Shown: positions 52,439-62,603, counted from the first letter of the stretch. The stretch is DNA of 64,000 nt from GCA-003244245 sp963822695 (GCA_963822695.1 CAWGJH010000021.1:1-64000), one strand, 5' to 3'. Numbers and translations are program-made. Notes: generated from the sequence alone by a model not told the origin.

Positions 52439-52666
52439 ACCCCCGGACGGCCAGTGCTCGGCGCGAGTCGCCGAACTCTCGTGGCGCCGGGGTCCGGGGC
52501 GTGTGCAACGGATGGTAGCCGGGCTCCTCGATCCAGTAAACCCGTGTGACCGATCAAGATGTGCAGGCAACGCTTGGTCACCGCGCATGCCCCGGGTGCG
52601 GTCAGGACGACTACCGCACCCACGAGGGCTGCCTGATGGTCGCATCAGGTGTCATCCCACAGATGT

Positions 52667-53113
52667 ATGAAGACCGCCGAATACGGCTTCGCGATTGATT
52701 TCCAGCCGGACACAGGCTGGCGGGTGTACATCGTTTTTCAACCATTCCGTCAGGGCAACGGCGACAGTCCGCCCTTGCCCTATCAGTCTATCGACCCTAC
52801 GGGGCGCCGCTATGTGGACTGGTCCGAGAAGATCGATAAGATGGGGGATGCGAAAAAGGTTGCCGCGCTCTGGGCTGAGCTGGTCCAGAAATACCAGCAC
52901 GACCAAGGAAGAAAAGCGCGCGATATCGAGCTGATCGAGCATTACCAGCGCACCCAAGAACGAAGAAGGACCACCCCAGCTGATCCAGATCGCACCGGCG
53001 ACGGCGCTGTCGACGCCGGTGCGGCCGGCCCTGGACACCAGGACCGCGGTTCCGTCATCCCACACCCCAGGGTCTCAGCAGAGTCGTTAAGCGATCTTCA
53101 AGAGAGCGCGTGA
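52667..53113 (+). CDS. Hypothetical protein
   Basis: This 148-aa protein opens MKTAEYGFAIDFQPDTGWRV and continues with YIVFQPFRQGNGDSPP and VDWSEKIDKMGDAKKVAALW. A charged helical segment and a low-complexity tail follow. The first 100 residues look like a compact globular domain and the tail looks disordered. I do not recognise the family. ATG 52667 is preferred; an in-frame ATG six codons upstream exists. The stop overlaps the extended frame of the next gene. Confidence 0.5.
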   Translation: MKTAEYGFAIDFQPDTGWRVYIVFQPFRQGNGDSPPLPYQSIDPTGRRYVDWSEKIDKMGDAKKVAALWAELVQKYQHDQGRKARDIELIEHYQRTQERRRTTPADPDRTGDGAVDAGAAGPGHQDRGSVIPHPRVSAESLSDLQESA

Positions 53114-53205
53114 GCGACCCAACAAACCGCTGGCGCCACCGCACTTCGCGTCACCGGACGAGGGGATCCGGCGGGTTATCGCACCACGAGGCTAGCCTGC
53201 AGACT

Positions 53206-53976
53206 ATGCCGACCGCACTGATTACCGGTCCCACCGCCGGGATCGGGGCCGCCTTCGCCCGTAGGCTCGCCGCTGAGGGTTACGACCTCGTGCTCGTCGC
53301 CCGGGATCGAGAACGGCTGCGGCAGTGCTCCACCGAGTTGACACAGCGGCACGGGGTCCGGGCCGAGGTGCTCCCCGCCGATCTGGCCAGCGCCACTGAG
53401 CGGCAGTTGGTCGAGCAGCGGTTGCGTACCGGAGATCCGGTGGATCTGCTGGTGAACAACGCGGGTTTCGGCACCGCCACCGAGTTCGTCGACACCGACA
53501 TCGCGGAGCTGCAGGCCCAACTGGACGTCAACGTGACCAGCGTGCTGCGGCTGACCCATGCGGCGTTACCGGGTATGGTGCGCGCCGGGCGAGGCGCGGT
53601 GATCAACGTGTCCAGCGTGGCGGCCTTCCTACCCGGCCGCAACTCCACCTACGGCGCGAGCAAGGCGTACGTGACGATGTTCTCGGAAGGGCTCGCGGTG
53701 GCGCTGGCCGACACCGGGGTGCGGGTCCTCGCGCTGTGCCCGGGTTTCGTCCGCACCGAGTTCCATGCCCGCGCCGGGATTGACATCGCAGGAAGCCCCT
53801 CGATGCTCTGGCTGGATGCCGACGCCGTCGTCCGCGACTGCCTGGCCGACCTGCGGCGCGGGCGTGCCATCTCCGTGCCGGGCCTGCAGTACCGGGCACT
53901 GGTGGGGGTGCTGGACGTGCTGCCTCGCGGTCTCATCCGGCGCCTCGCCGGGCGCACCAGGTGGGAGCACAGGTGA
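53206..53976 (+). CDS. SDR-family oxidoreductase
   Basis: This 256-aa NAD(P)-dependent enzyme has TALITGPTAGIGAAFARRLA (TGxxxGIG cofactor site), an NNAGFG strand and NVSSVAAFLPGRNSTYGASK with the catalytic Ser, Tyr and Lys. VLALCPGFVRTEFH follows. It belongs to the DltE/YqjQ-like classical group with an N-terminal Arg for NADPH preference (ARDRERL). The chosen ATG directly precedes the Rossmann fold; no strong ribosome site is seen, so the gene may be leaderless. The PyrE-like gene follows after 10 nt, suggesting a two-gene operon. Confidence 0.92.
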   Translation: MPTALITGPTAGIGAAFARRLAAEGYDLVLVARDRERLRQCSTELTQRHGVRAEVLPADLASATERQLVEQRLRTGDPVDLLVNNAGFGTATEFVDTDIAELQAQLDVNVTSVLRLTHAALPGMVRAGRGAVINVSSVAAFLPGRNSTYGASKAYVTMFSEGLAVALADTGVRVLALCPGFVRTEFHARAGIDIAGSPSMLWLDADAVVRDCLADLRRGRAISVPGLQYRALVGVLDVLPRGLIRRLAGRTRWEHR

Positions 53977-53986
53977 CCGGTTCTCG

Positions 53987-54523
53987 ATGATGACCAGCGG
54001 CGTCCGGGCCCGGCTGGCGGCGCTGGTGCGTCAGCTGGCGGTGGTGCACGGCCAGGTCACGCTGTCCTCCGGGGTGCAGACCGACTATTACGTGGACCTG
54101 CGCCGGGTCACGCTGCACCACGAGGCCGCGCCGTTGATCGGGCGGCTGGTCCGCGAGCTGACCAGCGACTGGTCCTACCAGGCGGTGGGTGGCTTGACAC
54201 TGGGCGCCGACCCGGTCGCCGCCGCCGTGCTGCACGCGCCGGGCCCCCCGGTGGACGCCTTCGTGGTGCGCAAGTCAACCAAGCAGCACGGATTGCAGCG
54301 GCGCATCGAGGGGCCGGACGTCGCCGCCCGCCCGGTGCTCGCCGTTGATGACACCTCCACCACCGGCGCCTCGGTGCTCACCGCCGTGGCGGCGCTGCGC
54401 GCGGCGGGCGCGGACGTCGTCGGCGTGGCCACCGTGGTGGACCGGGACACCGGGGCCCGCGAGGCCATCGAAGCAGCCGGGCTGCCCTACCGCGCTGTGT
54501 TGAGCATGAGCGAGCTCTCGTGA
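53987..54523 (+). CDS. pyrE: Orotate phosphoribosyltransferase
   Basis: This 178-aa protein transfers orotate to PRPP in pyrimidine synthesis, or acts on a related base. Motifs are LAVVHGQVTLSSGVQTDYYV and DLRRVTLHH (orotate loop), GGLTLGADPVAAAVLH, FVVRKSTKQHGLQRRIEGP (flexible loop with Lys/His) and the PRPP signature VLAVDDTSTTGASVLTAVAA. All active-site features are present. The usual Asp-Asp in the PRPP motif is intact. It is the second gene after the SDR, 10 nt apart. Confidence 0.93.
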   Translation: MMTSGVRARLAALVRQLAVVHGQVTLSSGVQTDYYVDLRRVTLHHEAAPLIGRLVRELTSDWSYQAVGGLTLGADPVAAAVLHAPGPPVDAFVVRKSTKQHGLQRRIEGPDVAARPVLAVDDTSTTGASVLTAVAALRAAGADVVGVATVVDRDTGAREAIEAAGLPYRAVLSMSELS

Positions 54524-54788
54524 GTGGCCACGCAGAGCTTCGGCGGTGGGAAATTTTGTTACTTACGTCGGAGGGTGCTGGACTCCTACGCCCGACGCTC
54601 GCGCAACGTATCGGTGCGGTAAGTCTCCGTGATCGCCGCGTTAAAGCCTGTGCTGTCCGTTGCAACATCGCCCGGGCTCCGACAACTGCATTGGCACAAA
54701 AGTACCCGGATAGTTGCCGATTCTAGGATAATACCGGGTGTCGCATGGTCGTCGGTCGACAGCCAGCGTTCGGGAGGGGTGACGCCTC
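54524..54788. promoter_or_regulatory. Upstream region of the VMAP operon
   Basis: The 265-bp gap must hold the operon promoter. An AT-rich patch with TAGGATAAT near 54724-54732 is a candidate -10 region; no good -35 box lies at the right distance. No hairpin or coding frame was convincing. Confidence 0.3.
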
Positions 54789-56912
54789 GTGCCGCAGCAG
54801 GTGCCCATGCTGCACCAAACGATCGTTGTGGTCGACGTTGCAAGCTTCGCTGGCAGGACCATGAATCAACAGCTCGCCGTGCGCGAGGGCCTACGTAACG
54901 TGCTGCAAGGAGCTTTTTCCGAAGCCGGAGTCGACCTGGGTACCTGCACGGTGGAAGACCGCGGCGATGGGAAGCTGATTTTGGTGCCGCCGGGGGCGGA
55001 CGACAGCAAGCTGGCAGACCAGCTACCGAGCAGACTGGTTGCGTGGCTGCGCCGACACAACGCGGTCCACGCCGTCGAAGCGGCAATACAACTCCGAGTC
55101 GCGTTGCACGCGGGACGAGTGTACCAGGACGGGCACGGCTCGGTGGGCCAAGCGGTCAACCTCGCGTTTCGCATCCTGGAGGCACCGGCAGCGAAATCGG
55201 CACTGAGGTCGTCAACTGGTGTGCTCGCGATGATCGCCTCCGATGACTTCTACCGCGATGTGATCGTCCACGAGCCGGCAGCTGATCCAGACTCATACCA
55301 GCAGATCCCGGTTACGGTCAAGGAGACCTCGACCGTGGCATGGCTACGTCTGCCTCACCGCAGAGCGGCTGCGAACGGGGAACTGCAAGGAGAAGCTCCG
55401 CAGGTGCCACCCCCCACGAGCGTGATGGTGGCGATCGAGGTACGTGAAGCAGTGGTGGAGGCGTTGGTGAAGGCTGGGCTGGCCGATGATGCGCAGAGCC
55501 GCTCGCTCCTGATTCAGTTGATCAACAACTACTTGGGCTACCCACTTGATGTTCCTCAACGCTCGGTCGGTCAGGATCATCTGATCGAGCTCGTCAACGC
55601 CTACGCGAAAATCGAGGGTGGCATGGCAGCTCTCGCGCGGGCGGTGTGGATGATCCGGCCCGGATCGCCCGAGTCTGATCGGGTCGGCCGGCTTGTCAAG
55701 GAGCCACGCGTGCTCGTTCTACTGCCTGAGCAGGAGCTGCAGCGCTTACGTGAATGGCTGATCGAGATCACCATCCCGCAACTCCCGATGCTGGTGCATC
55801 GAGCCGCCGGCCCCGGCGTGCCCCCCGCCTGGAGTGTGGCCAGCGCCTGGGAAGCATTCTGCTACCTGGCGGAGTTCAACGCCGGGGCCGACGGGTTCCC
55901 GCCAGCACTGACGTTTGTCGAACTCGTGGCGCGTCAGGTCGGTGGCGACGTGAGCATCAAGCTGACGGAATGGAACGATGATCAGGCGTGTCGCCTTCGG
56001 CTCGAACCTGAGCTGCGGGCGCGGCGGGTGGCAGGTGCTTCGCGAGTTCCGGTTAACTCCCGGCTTCACCTGATGATCCTCGTGGAGCCCGATGGGATCG
56101 ACCCCAGCCGCTACCTGCTGTCTTACTGGCGGCAGGATGATCCTGCGGAGTGGCCGCCCGCGCGCGGTGAGACTCGTACGGTCAGGCTTGATGAACTCGA
56201 GCGTCGCATCGACGACCTGGTGGTCAGTGCGGAAAGGGCGTGGTCCAGACACACGGCCGCAGCGGCGTTGGAGTTCGTGCTGCCTCGCGAGTTACTGAAC
56301 CTGCCGGTCCATCGCTGGCACAAGGAGCACGATTCGGGAGATCCACGTCTGCTGTGCCTGGACTACCCGATCGTGGTGCGCTCGCTGGAACGCATGCAGT
56401 CGTCGCATTGGCACCGAGTGTGGCATCAGCGCTGGCAGACATTGATGAACGATCCCTCGGCGGCGCGAGTTCACTTCGGGCAACTGGCGGACGCAGGAGA
56501 ACGCTATCGTATTGACGCCGTCCTGAGCGATCCGCAGTGGGTGCTGATGGTGCTCACCGCGCCGCCGCCCTGCCAGCCGCAGCCGGGCCCAGATGAGCTG
56601 ACTGCAGCATTGCGCTCAGGGCTACCAGCGCTAGTATGGCATCCTGAGGCGTCGTCGGTGGCCCTTCGGGAGATCGTCGCCTGGCTCGTCAACGGCGACG
56701 GTTTGGGTGATTTACCTGGGCGGGCGCAAGCCTCGCGTCAAGCTGCTTTCCAGGCGTCAGATGTACCGTTCGATGTGAATATTGCACGCGATTTGGTGGT
56801 GTTATGGGACGATCCGCATCGTTTAGTGGTTCTCGATCAGCCGGTAGGCCAGCCACCAGATCAGCCACAGTCAGGAGGGGACATCGCGGATGAGCGTGAA
56901 CGAGACTCCTGA
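54789..56912 (+). CDS. VMAP protein with N-terminal nucleotide-cyclase-like domain
   Basis: This 707-aa protein is the adaptor of a vWA-MoxR-VMAP conflict system. Residues about 10-190 form a class III cyclase-like domain. It has metal Asp16 (VVVDVASF), Asp60 (DRGDGKLILVPP) and Asn124/Arg128 (GQAVNLAFRI), so core catalytic residues are kept. Residues about 215-305 resemble effector-associated domain 2 (VMVAIEVREAVVEALVKAGL, LIELVNAYAKIEGGMAALAR). Residues about 310-690 form the VMAP C-terminal domain (AAAALEFVLPRELLNLPVHR, LDYPIVVRSLERMQ). GTG 54789 follows GGAGGGG. The end overlaps the MoxR gene by 23 nt. Function in this copy is inferred from family work on NTP-dependent conflict systems. 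Confidence 0.82.
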   Translation: MPQQVPMLHQTIVVVDVASFAGRTMNQQLAVREGLRNVLQGAFSEAGVDLGTCTVEDRGDGKLILVPPGADDSKLADQLPSRLVAWLRRHNAVHAVEAAIQLRVALHAGRVYQDGHGSVGQAVNLAFRILEAPAAKSALRSSTGVLAMIASDDFYRDVIVHEPAADPDSYQQIPVTVKETSTVAWLRLPHRRAAANGELQGEAPQVPPPTSVMVAIEVREAVVEALVKAGLADDAQSRSLLIQLINNYLGYPLDVPQRSVGQDHLIELVNAYAKIEGGMAALARAVWMIRPGSPESDRVGRLVKEPRVLVLLPEQELQRLREWLIEITIPQLPMLVHRAAGPGVPPAWSVASAWEAFCYLAEFNAGADGFPPALTFVELVARQVGGDVSIKLTEWNDDQACRLRLEPELRARRVAGASRVPVNSRLHLMILVEPDGIDPSRYLLSYWRQDDPAEWPPARGETRTVRLDELERRIDDLVVSAERAWSRHTAAAALEFVLPRELLNLPVHRWHKEHDSGDPRLLCLDYPIVVRSLERMQSSHWHRVWHQRWQTLMNDPSAARVHFGQLADAGERYRIDAVLSDPQWVLMVLTAPPPCQPQPGPDELTAALRSGLPALVWHPEASSVALREIVAWLVNGDGLGDLPGRAQASRQAAFQASDVPFDVNIARDLVVLWDDPHRLVVLDQPVGQPPDQPQSGGDIADERERDS

Positions 56913-58035
56913 CGAGGTGTCGCCGGATAAGCGTGCACCTCGTTTCGATACGCCCGACTGGTGGGTTTACCGTGGTACCGGCCGGCCATTGCATGATATT
57001 CCGCCGACCGACCTCCTCCCACCCGCGCCGCCGTGGCGGAACTTTCGTGGTGGCCCACTGCCTGAGCGCGACGTGCCTCCCGGTGACGATGGTGAGATGG
57101 AACGCCGACTCGGTTCGGAGTTTCACCTGTCCGAGCGTGACGTGGACCCGCATGAAGTGGACATGGTCAACGCCGCGCTGTACCTGCGCCGTCCGTTGCT
57201 GGTCACGGGACGTCCCGGCACCGGCAAGTCGAGTCTGGCCTTTCGGATCGCCCGGGAATTACGACTGGGGCGGGTGCTGCGGTGGTCGATTACCAGCCAC
57301 ACCACGCTGAAAGCGGGCCAGTATGGTTACGACGCCATCGGGCGCGCAGTGGCCGCCGGAACAAGGCAGGCCGCAGCCAGGTGGGACCGGGAGGCAGGCA
57401 GCCGGGCGGTGGACCCGCCTGCGGTGGCCGATCCGGCGGATCAGGAGCCGCCGATAGGCGAGTTCGTGCGGCTCGGCCCGTTGGGGACGGCGTTCCTGCC
57501 CCGCAGGCTGCCTCGCGTGCTGCTCATCGATGAGCTGGACAAGAGCGAGGCGGACTTGACGAACGACCTGTTGAGCATCTTCGAAGACGGCGAGTTCGCC
57601 ATCCAGGAGCTGGAGCGGATGCGCAACCGCTCGCCTGAGGTGTCCGTGTTCACCGACGATCCGGAGGTAACGGCCACCATTGTCGGCGGCCGCGTACAGT
57701 GTCACGCGTTCCCGATGATCGTGATCACCAGCAACGGGGAACGGGACTTCCCAGCTGCCTTCCTGCGCCGGTGTCTCCAGCTGGAGACGCGGGCGCCCAG
57801 CGCCGACCAGCTCGCCGCGATGGTGGCCGCCCACATGGTGGACTCGGATGATGAGCACCGGCTGCGGCTCATCCAAGAGTTCGTGGACCGAAGCGCGGCG
57901 GTGGGGGGCTTGCCTGCCGACAAACTGTTGGACGCAGTGTATCTAGCGACCTCCGGTGCGTATCAAGAAAACGACGTGTCATGGTCGCGACTGGTGGATG
58001 CGTTGTGGCGGCAGTTGACGTCTTTGGTGGGGTGA
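56890..58035 (+). CDS. MoxR-type AAA ATPase
   Basis: This 381-aa ATPase remodels partner proteins. Motifs are Walker A VTGRPGTGKSSLAFRIAREL (about residue 104), RWSITSHTTLKAGQYGYDAI, and Walker B RVLLIDELDKSEADLTNDLL (about residue 208). Sensor 1 is IVITSNGERDFPAAFLRRC, with the Arg finger. The first 60 residues are a Pro-rich leader unlike classical MoxR. ATG 56890 has AGGAGG upstream. It is coupled to the VMAP gene by overlap and followed after 1 nt by the vWA-NB-ARC-TPR gene. In the described ternary systems MoxR loads or remodels the vWA partner. Confidence 0.92.
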   Translation: MSVNETPDEVSPDKRAPRFDTPDWWVYRGTGRPLHDIPPTDLLPPAPPWRNFRGGPLPERDVPPGDDGEMERRLGSEFHLSERDVDPHEVDMVNAALYLRRPLLVTGRPGTGKSSLAFRIARELRLGRVLRWSITSHTTLKAGQYGYDAIGRAVAAGTRQAAARWDREAGSRAVDPPAVADPADQEPPIGEFVRLGPLGTAFLPRRLPRVLLIDELDKSEADLTNDLLSIFEDGEFAIQELERMRNRSPEVSVFTDDPEVTATIVGGRVQCHAFPMIVITSNGERDFPAAFLRRCLQLETRAPSADQLAAMVAAHMVDSDDEHRLRLIQEFVDRSAAVGGLPADKLLDAVYLATSGAYQENDVSWSRLVDALWRQLTSLVG

Positions 58036-58036
58036 T

Positions 58037-61000
58037 GTGAAGAGACCGGCTGGTGTTCCGTGGTCGGGTCCCGGCTATCCGGCGGGATCTCGGGATGTCG
58101 CGTCCTCTGCGCATCCGGAGCAGCCGGGGAGTGCAGGTGCTGCGCGGCTCGGTCTCGATGACCTTACGTGGTCTGAGGTGGCGGACGCTGTCTGGCTGAC
58201 TTCGGTCACCCAGGACGCTTGGCGCAGACACACCGCGCCGGAGCGCACGGCGCGGGACGGTGACAGGGCACAACCGCCCGCCGGAACCGAGATCCCTGAC
58301 TCCAGCATCCTTCCGGAAAGTGGACCCGCCGACCGCGTCGAGCCAAGTGACCTCCCGATCGACGAATGTGCGGAGTCCGAGCCATCCGCCCGGAGTGGGG
58401 AGGACAGCCGGCCTGCTGACCGCGATACGGGCGATCGCCGCGCCGACGAGGCGCCACGTCTCTCAGCCGACCTGGGTAGTGTCACGTGGCCCGCTGCACC
58501 ACACCTTCCTGGCGCAGCGGACATCGTCCGTGCTCTTCGCCCGCTCAAACGAAAGGTCCAGTCCTGGCATGAGGATGAGGTCCTCGATGAGGACGCCACT
58601 GCGGAACGGGCTGTTCAGGACGAGCTGTGGTTGCCGGTGACCAAGCCGGACACGGAGCGTTGGCTCGATCTGACCCTTGTGGTGGACACCAACCCGTCGA
58701 TGGCACTGTGGCGGTCAACTGTGACCGCAGTCATCTCGTTGGCGGAACGGCTCGGCGCGTTTCGCACGATCCAGCTCCGACTGCTCGACACCCACGAACC
58801 GGCAGCAGGATCGCCTGCCACACCAGCGTTGCGCGGTGGCACTCCGGCCACACCAACCCGCAGTCCTGCCGAACTGCTGGACCCGTCCGATCGGCGGATC
58901 CTCCTGGTGTTGACCGACGGCGTCGGCCAGTGCTGGCGGCAGGATCTCGTCTCCCCGTTGCTCGCCCAATGGGGTGCCTCGATGCCAGTGGCCGTGGTCC
59001 ATCTGCTACCGCAGCGGCTCTGGGCCAGAGGTGGGCTGGCCCTGCATCGTGCCCGGCTGACCGTGCCCGGCCTGCTGAGACCCAATCGGCGGTGGGGGCT
59101 GGAGCTGTCGGACGCCTGGCTGGAACCCGACCCTGCCGCAGCGACGCCGGCTGGAGTCGTACCGGTGCCTGTCCTGGAGTTGGACGCGCGCTGGCTGGGC
59201 TGGTGGGCTCGGTTGCTCACCGGGGGTCACCGGGATCCGGCTCAGGCCACCGTACTACTGGCTGGCGACCACGCTCGGGAACCGGCCTCATCCCAGGGCG
59301 GGGCACGCGAGTCTGACGGCTCAAACGACGGCGAGCTACCGGCCTATGAGCAGGTACGGCACTTCCTCAGCGTTGCCTCACCAGCGGCCTTCCGGCTCGC
59401 CACGCTGCTGGCCGCCGTGCCGGTCAGTCTGCCGGTGGCCCGGCTGGTGCAGGCCGAACTCATTCCCGAGTCCGGACCTGAGCACCTGGCCGAGGTTTTC
59501 ACTAGCGGACTCCTGCGATCGCCCGACACCGTCGCTGGCAGGCACGCCTGGGACACGATCACCTTCAACGTCCCCGATGCGGTGCGTGAGGTACTGCTCA
59601 GTGGTGCCCGGCGTGCGGAAACGGCGCAGGTCGTGCGCCTGGTCACCGACCGTTTCGGTGACCAGATCAGCGTGCTCCGCCATTTCCGGGACGCGCTGGA
59701 CGCTCCGGACATCACCCCGGACCCCAAACTCACTGCCGACACGGCACGCTACGTCGCGATCGAGCGCGCGGTCATGCGCGCCCTCAGCGGCCCCTACCTG
59801 TCCCGCGCCGGTCGGCTTCAGTCCAGCGAACGTGAGGACTCATACATCAGTCCTGGCACCGCAAGTCTTGCTAATATTCGGGTGAGTGATGAGACAATGG
59901 ACGCTGTGACCGATCGCACGGATCTGGCGAGTAAGCCGGCTCGCCCGGTGGCCCCTATCCTCGACTCACCAGCCAACGACGCGAAGCCCCTGGACCAGAC
60001 ATCCGCCGTCAACACATCTGTCGCAACGCATCCAGGCCCGCTGACCGAGTTCACGCCGGTGGCTCCACGCGAGCGGCAAGCGGATGACGTTCCGCCTGTC
60101 TGGGGCAATGTGCCGCCGCACAATCCGAACTTCACCGGACGGGCAGAGCTGCTTGACCAGTTGGGCGAACGCTTGACCGCCGGTGGCACCACCGCCGTCC
60201 TGCCGTCGGCACTGCACGGCATGGGCGGCATCGGCAAGACTCAAATGGCCGTGGAGTACATCTACCGGCACCTGCACGACTACGACATCATCTGGTGGAT
60301 CCAAGCCACCCAGCCGGCCCAGATCCGGGCCGGGCTTACTGACCTTGCCCAGCGTCTGCGTTTGCCGGGGAGCTCCGAGGCGCACACGGCCGTACCCGCG
60401 GTGCTGGAAGCCCTGCGGCTCGGTCGGCCCTTCCGCAGGTGGCTCCTGGTCTTCGACTCGGCAGAGAGCCCGGAGACGGTGCGCCCGTTCTTCCCGACCA
60501 ATGGACCCGGCGAAATCCTGATCACGTCGCGGAACCCGGATTGGGCCGGAATCGCCCGTCCACTCGAGGTCGCCGTGTTCAAACGGGAGGAGAGCAAGGA
60601 ACTGCTCAGCCGCCGCGGTCCGGAGATCGACGACGGGGAGGCCGACCGGTTGGCCGAGGCGTTGGGCGATCTACCTCTCGCTATTGAACAAGCCGCGACG
60701 TGGCGGGCCGAGACCGGCATGCCGGTGGGCGAATACCTTCGCTTGTTCGACGAGAAGGTCGCGGAGATCCTCGACACATCAGCGCCCGCCGGTTACGAAG
60801 TGTCGGTAGCGGCGGCCTGGAATGTCTCGTTCGACGAGCTGCGTACCCGAAATCCAGCCGCGCACCAACTCCTCCTGGTGTGCGCGTTCTTCGCTCCCGA
60901 ACCGATCTCCCGGAGCCTGTTCACCGGTGTCCGTGGTATTTCGATCGCCCCGGAACTAGACGCAGCACTACGAGACCCGATGCGGCTCAGCCGCACTATC

Positions 61001-62572
61001 CGGGATATCCACCGGTACGGTTTGGCCAAGATTGACTATCGTCACGACACCCTGCAGCTGCATCGGCTTGTGCAGTGGGTGCTCAGCAACCGCATGACGC
61101 CGCAACGTCGGGCGGAGATGCGCCATGGTGCGCACCTCCTGCTGGCCAACTTTGACCCAAACGATCCGATCCCCCCCAAACAGTGGCCACGATACCAGGA
61201 CGTGCTGCCGCATGCCTACACGGCAAGGGTGATCGAATGCGACGACTCCTGGGTGCGTAACCTCGTCGTGAACCTGATGACGTTCCTGTACTACTGGGGT
61301 GACCACGAGGAGGCTGCCAAGCTCGCCAGGCAGGCAGTTGACGTATGGTCGGAAAAGCTCGGCGAGGCCGATCCGCAGACGCTCCAAGCGGCCCAGAAAT
61401 TGGGCTTCTATCTCCGGACGCTCGGCCGGTATGCCGAGGCGGCAACGCTCAACCAGCGCACCGTGGAACTGCACCGCCAGGTGTCCGGTGAGAACAGCGA
61501 GGAGACAGTCATCGCGGAACTCGCTGTCGCGACCGACTTGAAAGGTCGGGGTGATTTCATCGCTGCGCTGCACCTGAATGAGCAGATCTACCAGAAAGCC
61601 AAGAGTTTGTTTGGCGATGACGACCCTACGACCCTGACCACCGCGCACAACTTGGTCATGAGTCTAGGACTTGTCGGAGAATACCGCAGGGGACAGGAGC
61701 TGGGCGAGGACACCTATCGGCGTCGGGTAGACGTGCTCGGCTACGACAACCCGAACACGAATAACACACTCAATGGATTGATCCTGGCTCGTCGGGAGGC
61801 GGGTAACTACGTCTGGGCCCGTGCTGAGCAAGAAAAGCTCGCTGGACGGTCACGCAAGCTCTTCGGTGCGGATAAGGCCGACACTCTTCGGTATTTCCAC
61901 CACCTATCTGTGGCCAGGCGCAAGGACGGTGACCACCAAGGCGCCCTGGAGCTATCTGTCCAGGTAAGGGAGCGCTTTCACCAGCGTTACGGGGACAATA
62001 ATCTGAACGCGATGGCCTGCGCTCTGGCCCAGTCCATCGACCTGAGGCAAACTGGTGAGTTTGGGCCAGCACGTAGGCTCGGTGAGCAGACCTTTGATCG
62101 GTATCGCCAGAATCTGGGTGAGCACCATCCCCACACCCTGTCCGCGCTCGTCAACCTGGCGGTGACGCTGCGCCTGCTTGGCGATGCCGCCGGTGCACGC
62201 CAGCTCGACGAGCGGTCGCTCGAGCAGTTTCGGGCGACACTCGGCCCGGATCATCCGCATGCCATCCTCACTGCGATCAACCTGGCAAGTGATCTTGCAG
62301 CACTGGGTGAGACCGAGGCAGCCCTGACACTCGACACCGAGGTGTTGGACCGAGCCACCCGCGTGCTGGGCGCAGAGCATCCTACGACGCTCGCGGCCCT
62401 CACGAACCTTGCCCTTGATCTACGCACCCTTGGCCGCGCGCAGGAGGCGGAAACGAAGCATGCGAAAGTCCTGACCCGGTACCGCCACGTGCTGGGCGAC
62501 ACCCACCCAGCCACCATAGCGGCGGCCAGTGGGGTACGGGCCGACTGTGACATCGATCCACTGCCGCTGTGA
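58037..62572 (+). CDS. fxsT: vWA-NB-ARC-TPR protein, FxSxx-COOH system (FxsT-like)
   Basis: This 1511-aa cytoplasmic protein combines four parts. A low-complexity head covers residues 1-180. A SAV_2336-type vWA domain follows at about 195-410 (WLDLTLVVDTNPSMALW, where the MIDAS DxSxS is degenerate; RRILLVLTDGVGQCW). A helical region with FRLATLLAAVPVSLPVARLV comes next. A STAND/NB-ARC NTPase at about 690-960 has the P-loop LHGMGGIGKTQMAVEYIYRH, Walker B RRWLLVFDSAES and LITSRNPDW. About ten TPRs lie from residue 1090 to the end (AKLARQAVDVWSEKLGEADP, TLNQRTVELHRQVSGENSEE). The gene starts 1 nt after moxR. This is the layout of the TPR protein encoded near FxSxx-COOH peptides. It supplies both the vWA and the NTP-driven sensor. 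Confidence 0.85.
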   Translation: MKRPAGVPWSGPGYPAGSRDVASSAHPEQPGSAGAARLGLDDLTWSEVADAVWLTSVTQDAWRRHTAPERTARDGDRAQPPAGTEIPDSSILPESGPADRVEPSDLPIDECAESEPSARSGEDSRPADRDTGDRRADEAPRLSADLGSVTWPAAPHLPGAADIVRALRPLKRKVQSWHEDEVLDEDATAERAVQDELWLPVTKPDTERWLDLTLVVDTNPSMALWRSTVTAVISLAERLGAFRTIQLRLLDTHEPAAGSPATPALRGGTPATPTRSPAELLDPSDRRILLVLTDGVGQCWRQDLVSPLLAQWGASMPVAVVHLLPQRLWARGGLALHRARLTVPGLLRPNRRWGLELSDAWLEPDPAAATPAGVVPVPVLELDARWLGWWARLLTGGHRDPAQATVLLAGDHAREPASSQGGARESDGSNDGELPAYEQVRHFLSVASPAAFRLATLLAAVPVSLPVARLVQAELIPESGPEHLAEVFTSGLLRSPDTVAGRHAWDTITFNVPDAVREVLLSGARRAETAQVVRLVTDRFGDQISVLRHFRDALDAPDITPDPKLTADTARYVAIERAVMRALSGPYLSRAGRLQSSEREDSYISPGTASLANIRVSDETMDAVTDRTDLASKPARPVAPILDSPANDAKPLDQTSAVNTSVATHPGPLTEFTPVAPRERQADDVPPVWGNVPPHNPNFTGRAELLDQLGERLTAGGTTAVLPSALHGMGGIGKTQMAVEYIYRHLHDYDIIWWIQATQPAQIRAGLTDLAQRLRLPGSSEAHTAVPAVLEALRLGRPFRRWLLVFDSAESPETVRPFFPTNGPGEILITSRNPDWAGIARPLEVAVFKREESKELLSRRGPEIDDGEADRLAEALGDLPLAIEQAATWRAETGMPVGEYLRLFDEKVAEILDTSAPAGYEVSVAAAWNVSFDELRTRNPAAHQLLLVCAFFAPEPISRSLFTGVRGISIAPELDAALRDPMRLSRTIRDIHRYGLAKIDYRHDTLQLHRLVQWVLSNRMTPQRRAEMRHGAHLLLANFDPNDPIPPKQWPRYQDVLPHAYTARVIECDDSWVRNLVVNLMTFLYYWGDHEEAAKLARQAVDVWSEKLGEADPQTLQAAQKLGFYLRTLGRYAEAATLNQRTVELHRQVSGENSEETVIAELAVATDLKGRGDFIAALHLNEQIYQKAKSLFGDDDPTTLTTAHNLVMSLGLVGEYRRGQELGEDTYRRRVDVLGYDNPNTNNTLNGLILARREAGNYVWARAEQEKLAGRSRKLFGADKADTLRYFHHLSVARRKDGDHQGALELSVQVRERFHQRYGDNNLNAMACALAQSIDLRQTGEFGPARRLGEQTFDRYRQNLGEHHPHTLSALVNLAVTLRLLGDAAGARQLDERSLEQFRATLGPDHPHAILTAINLASDLAALGETEAALTLDTEVLDRATRVLGAEHPTTLAALTNLALDLRTLGRAQEAETKHAKVLTRYRHVLGDTHPATIAAASGVRADCDIDPLPL

Positions 62573-62603
62573 TCGTGGCAACCGACGTCCACAGCGGAAC
62601 TGG

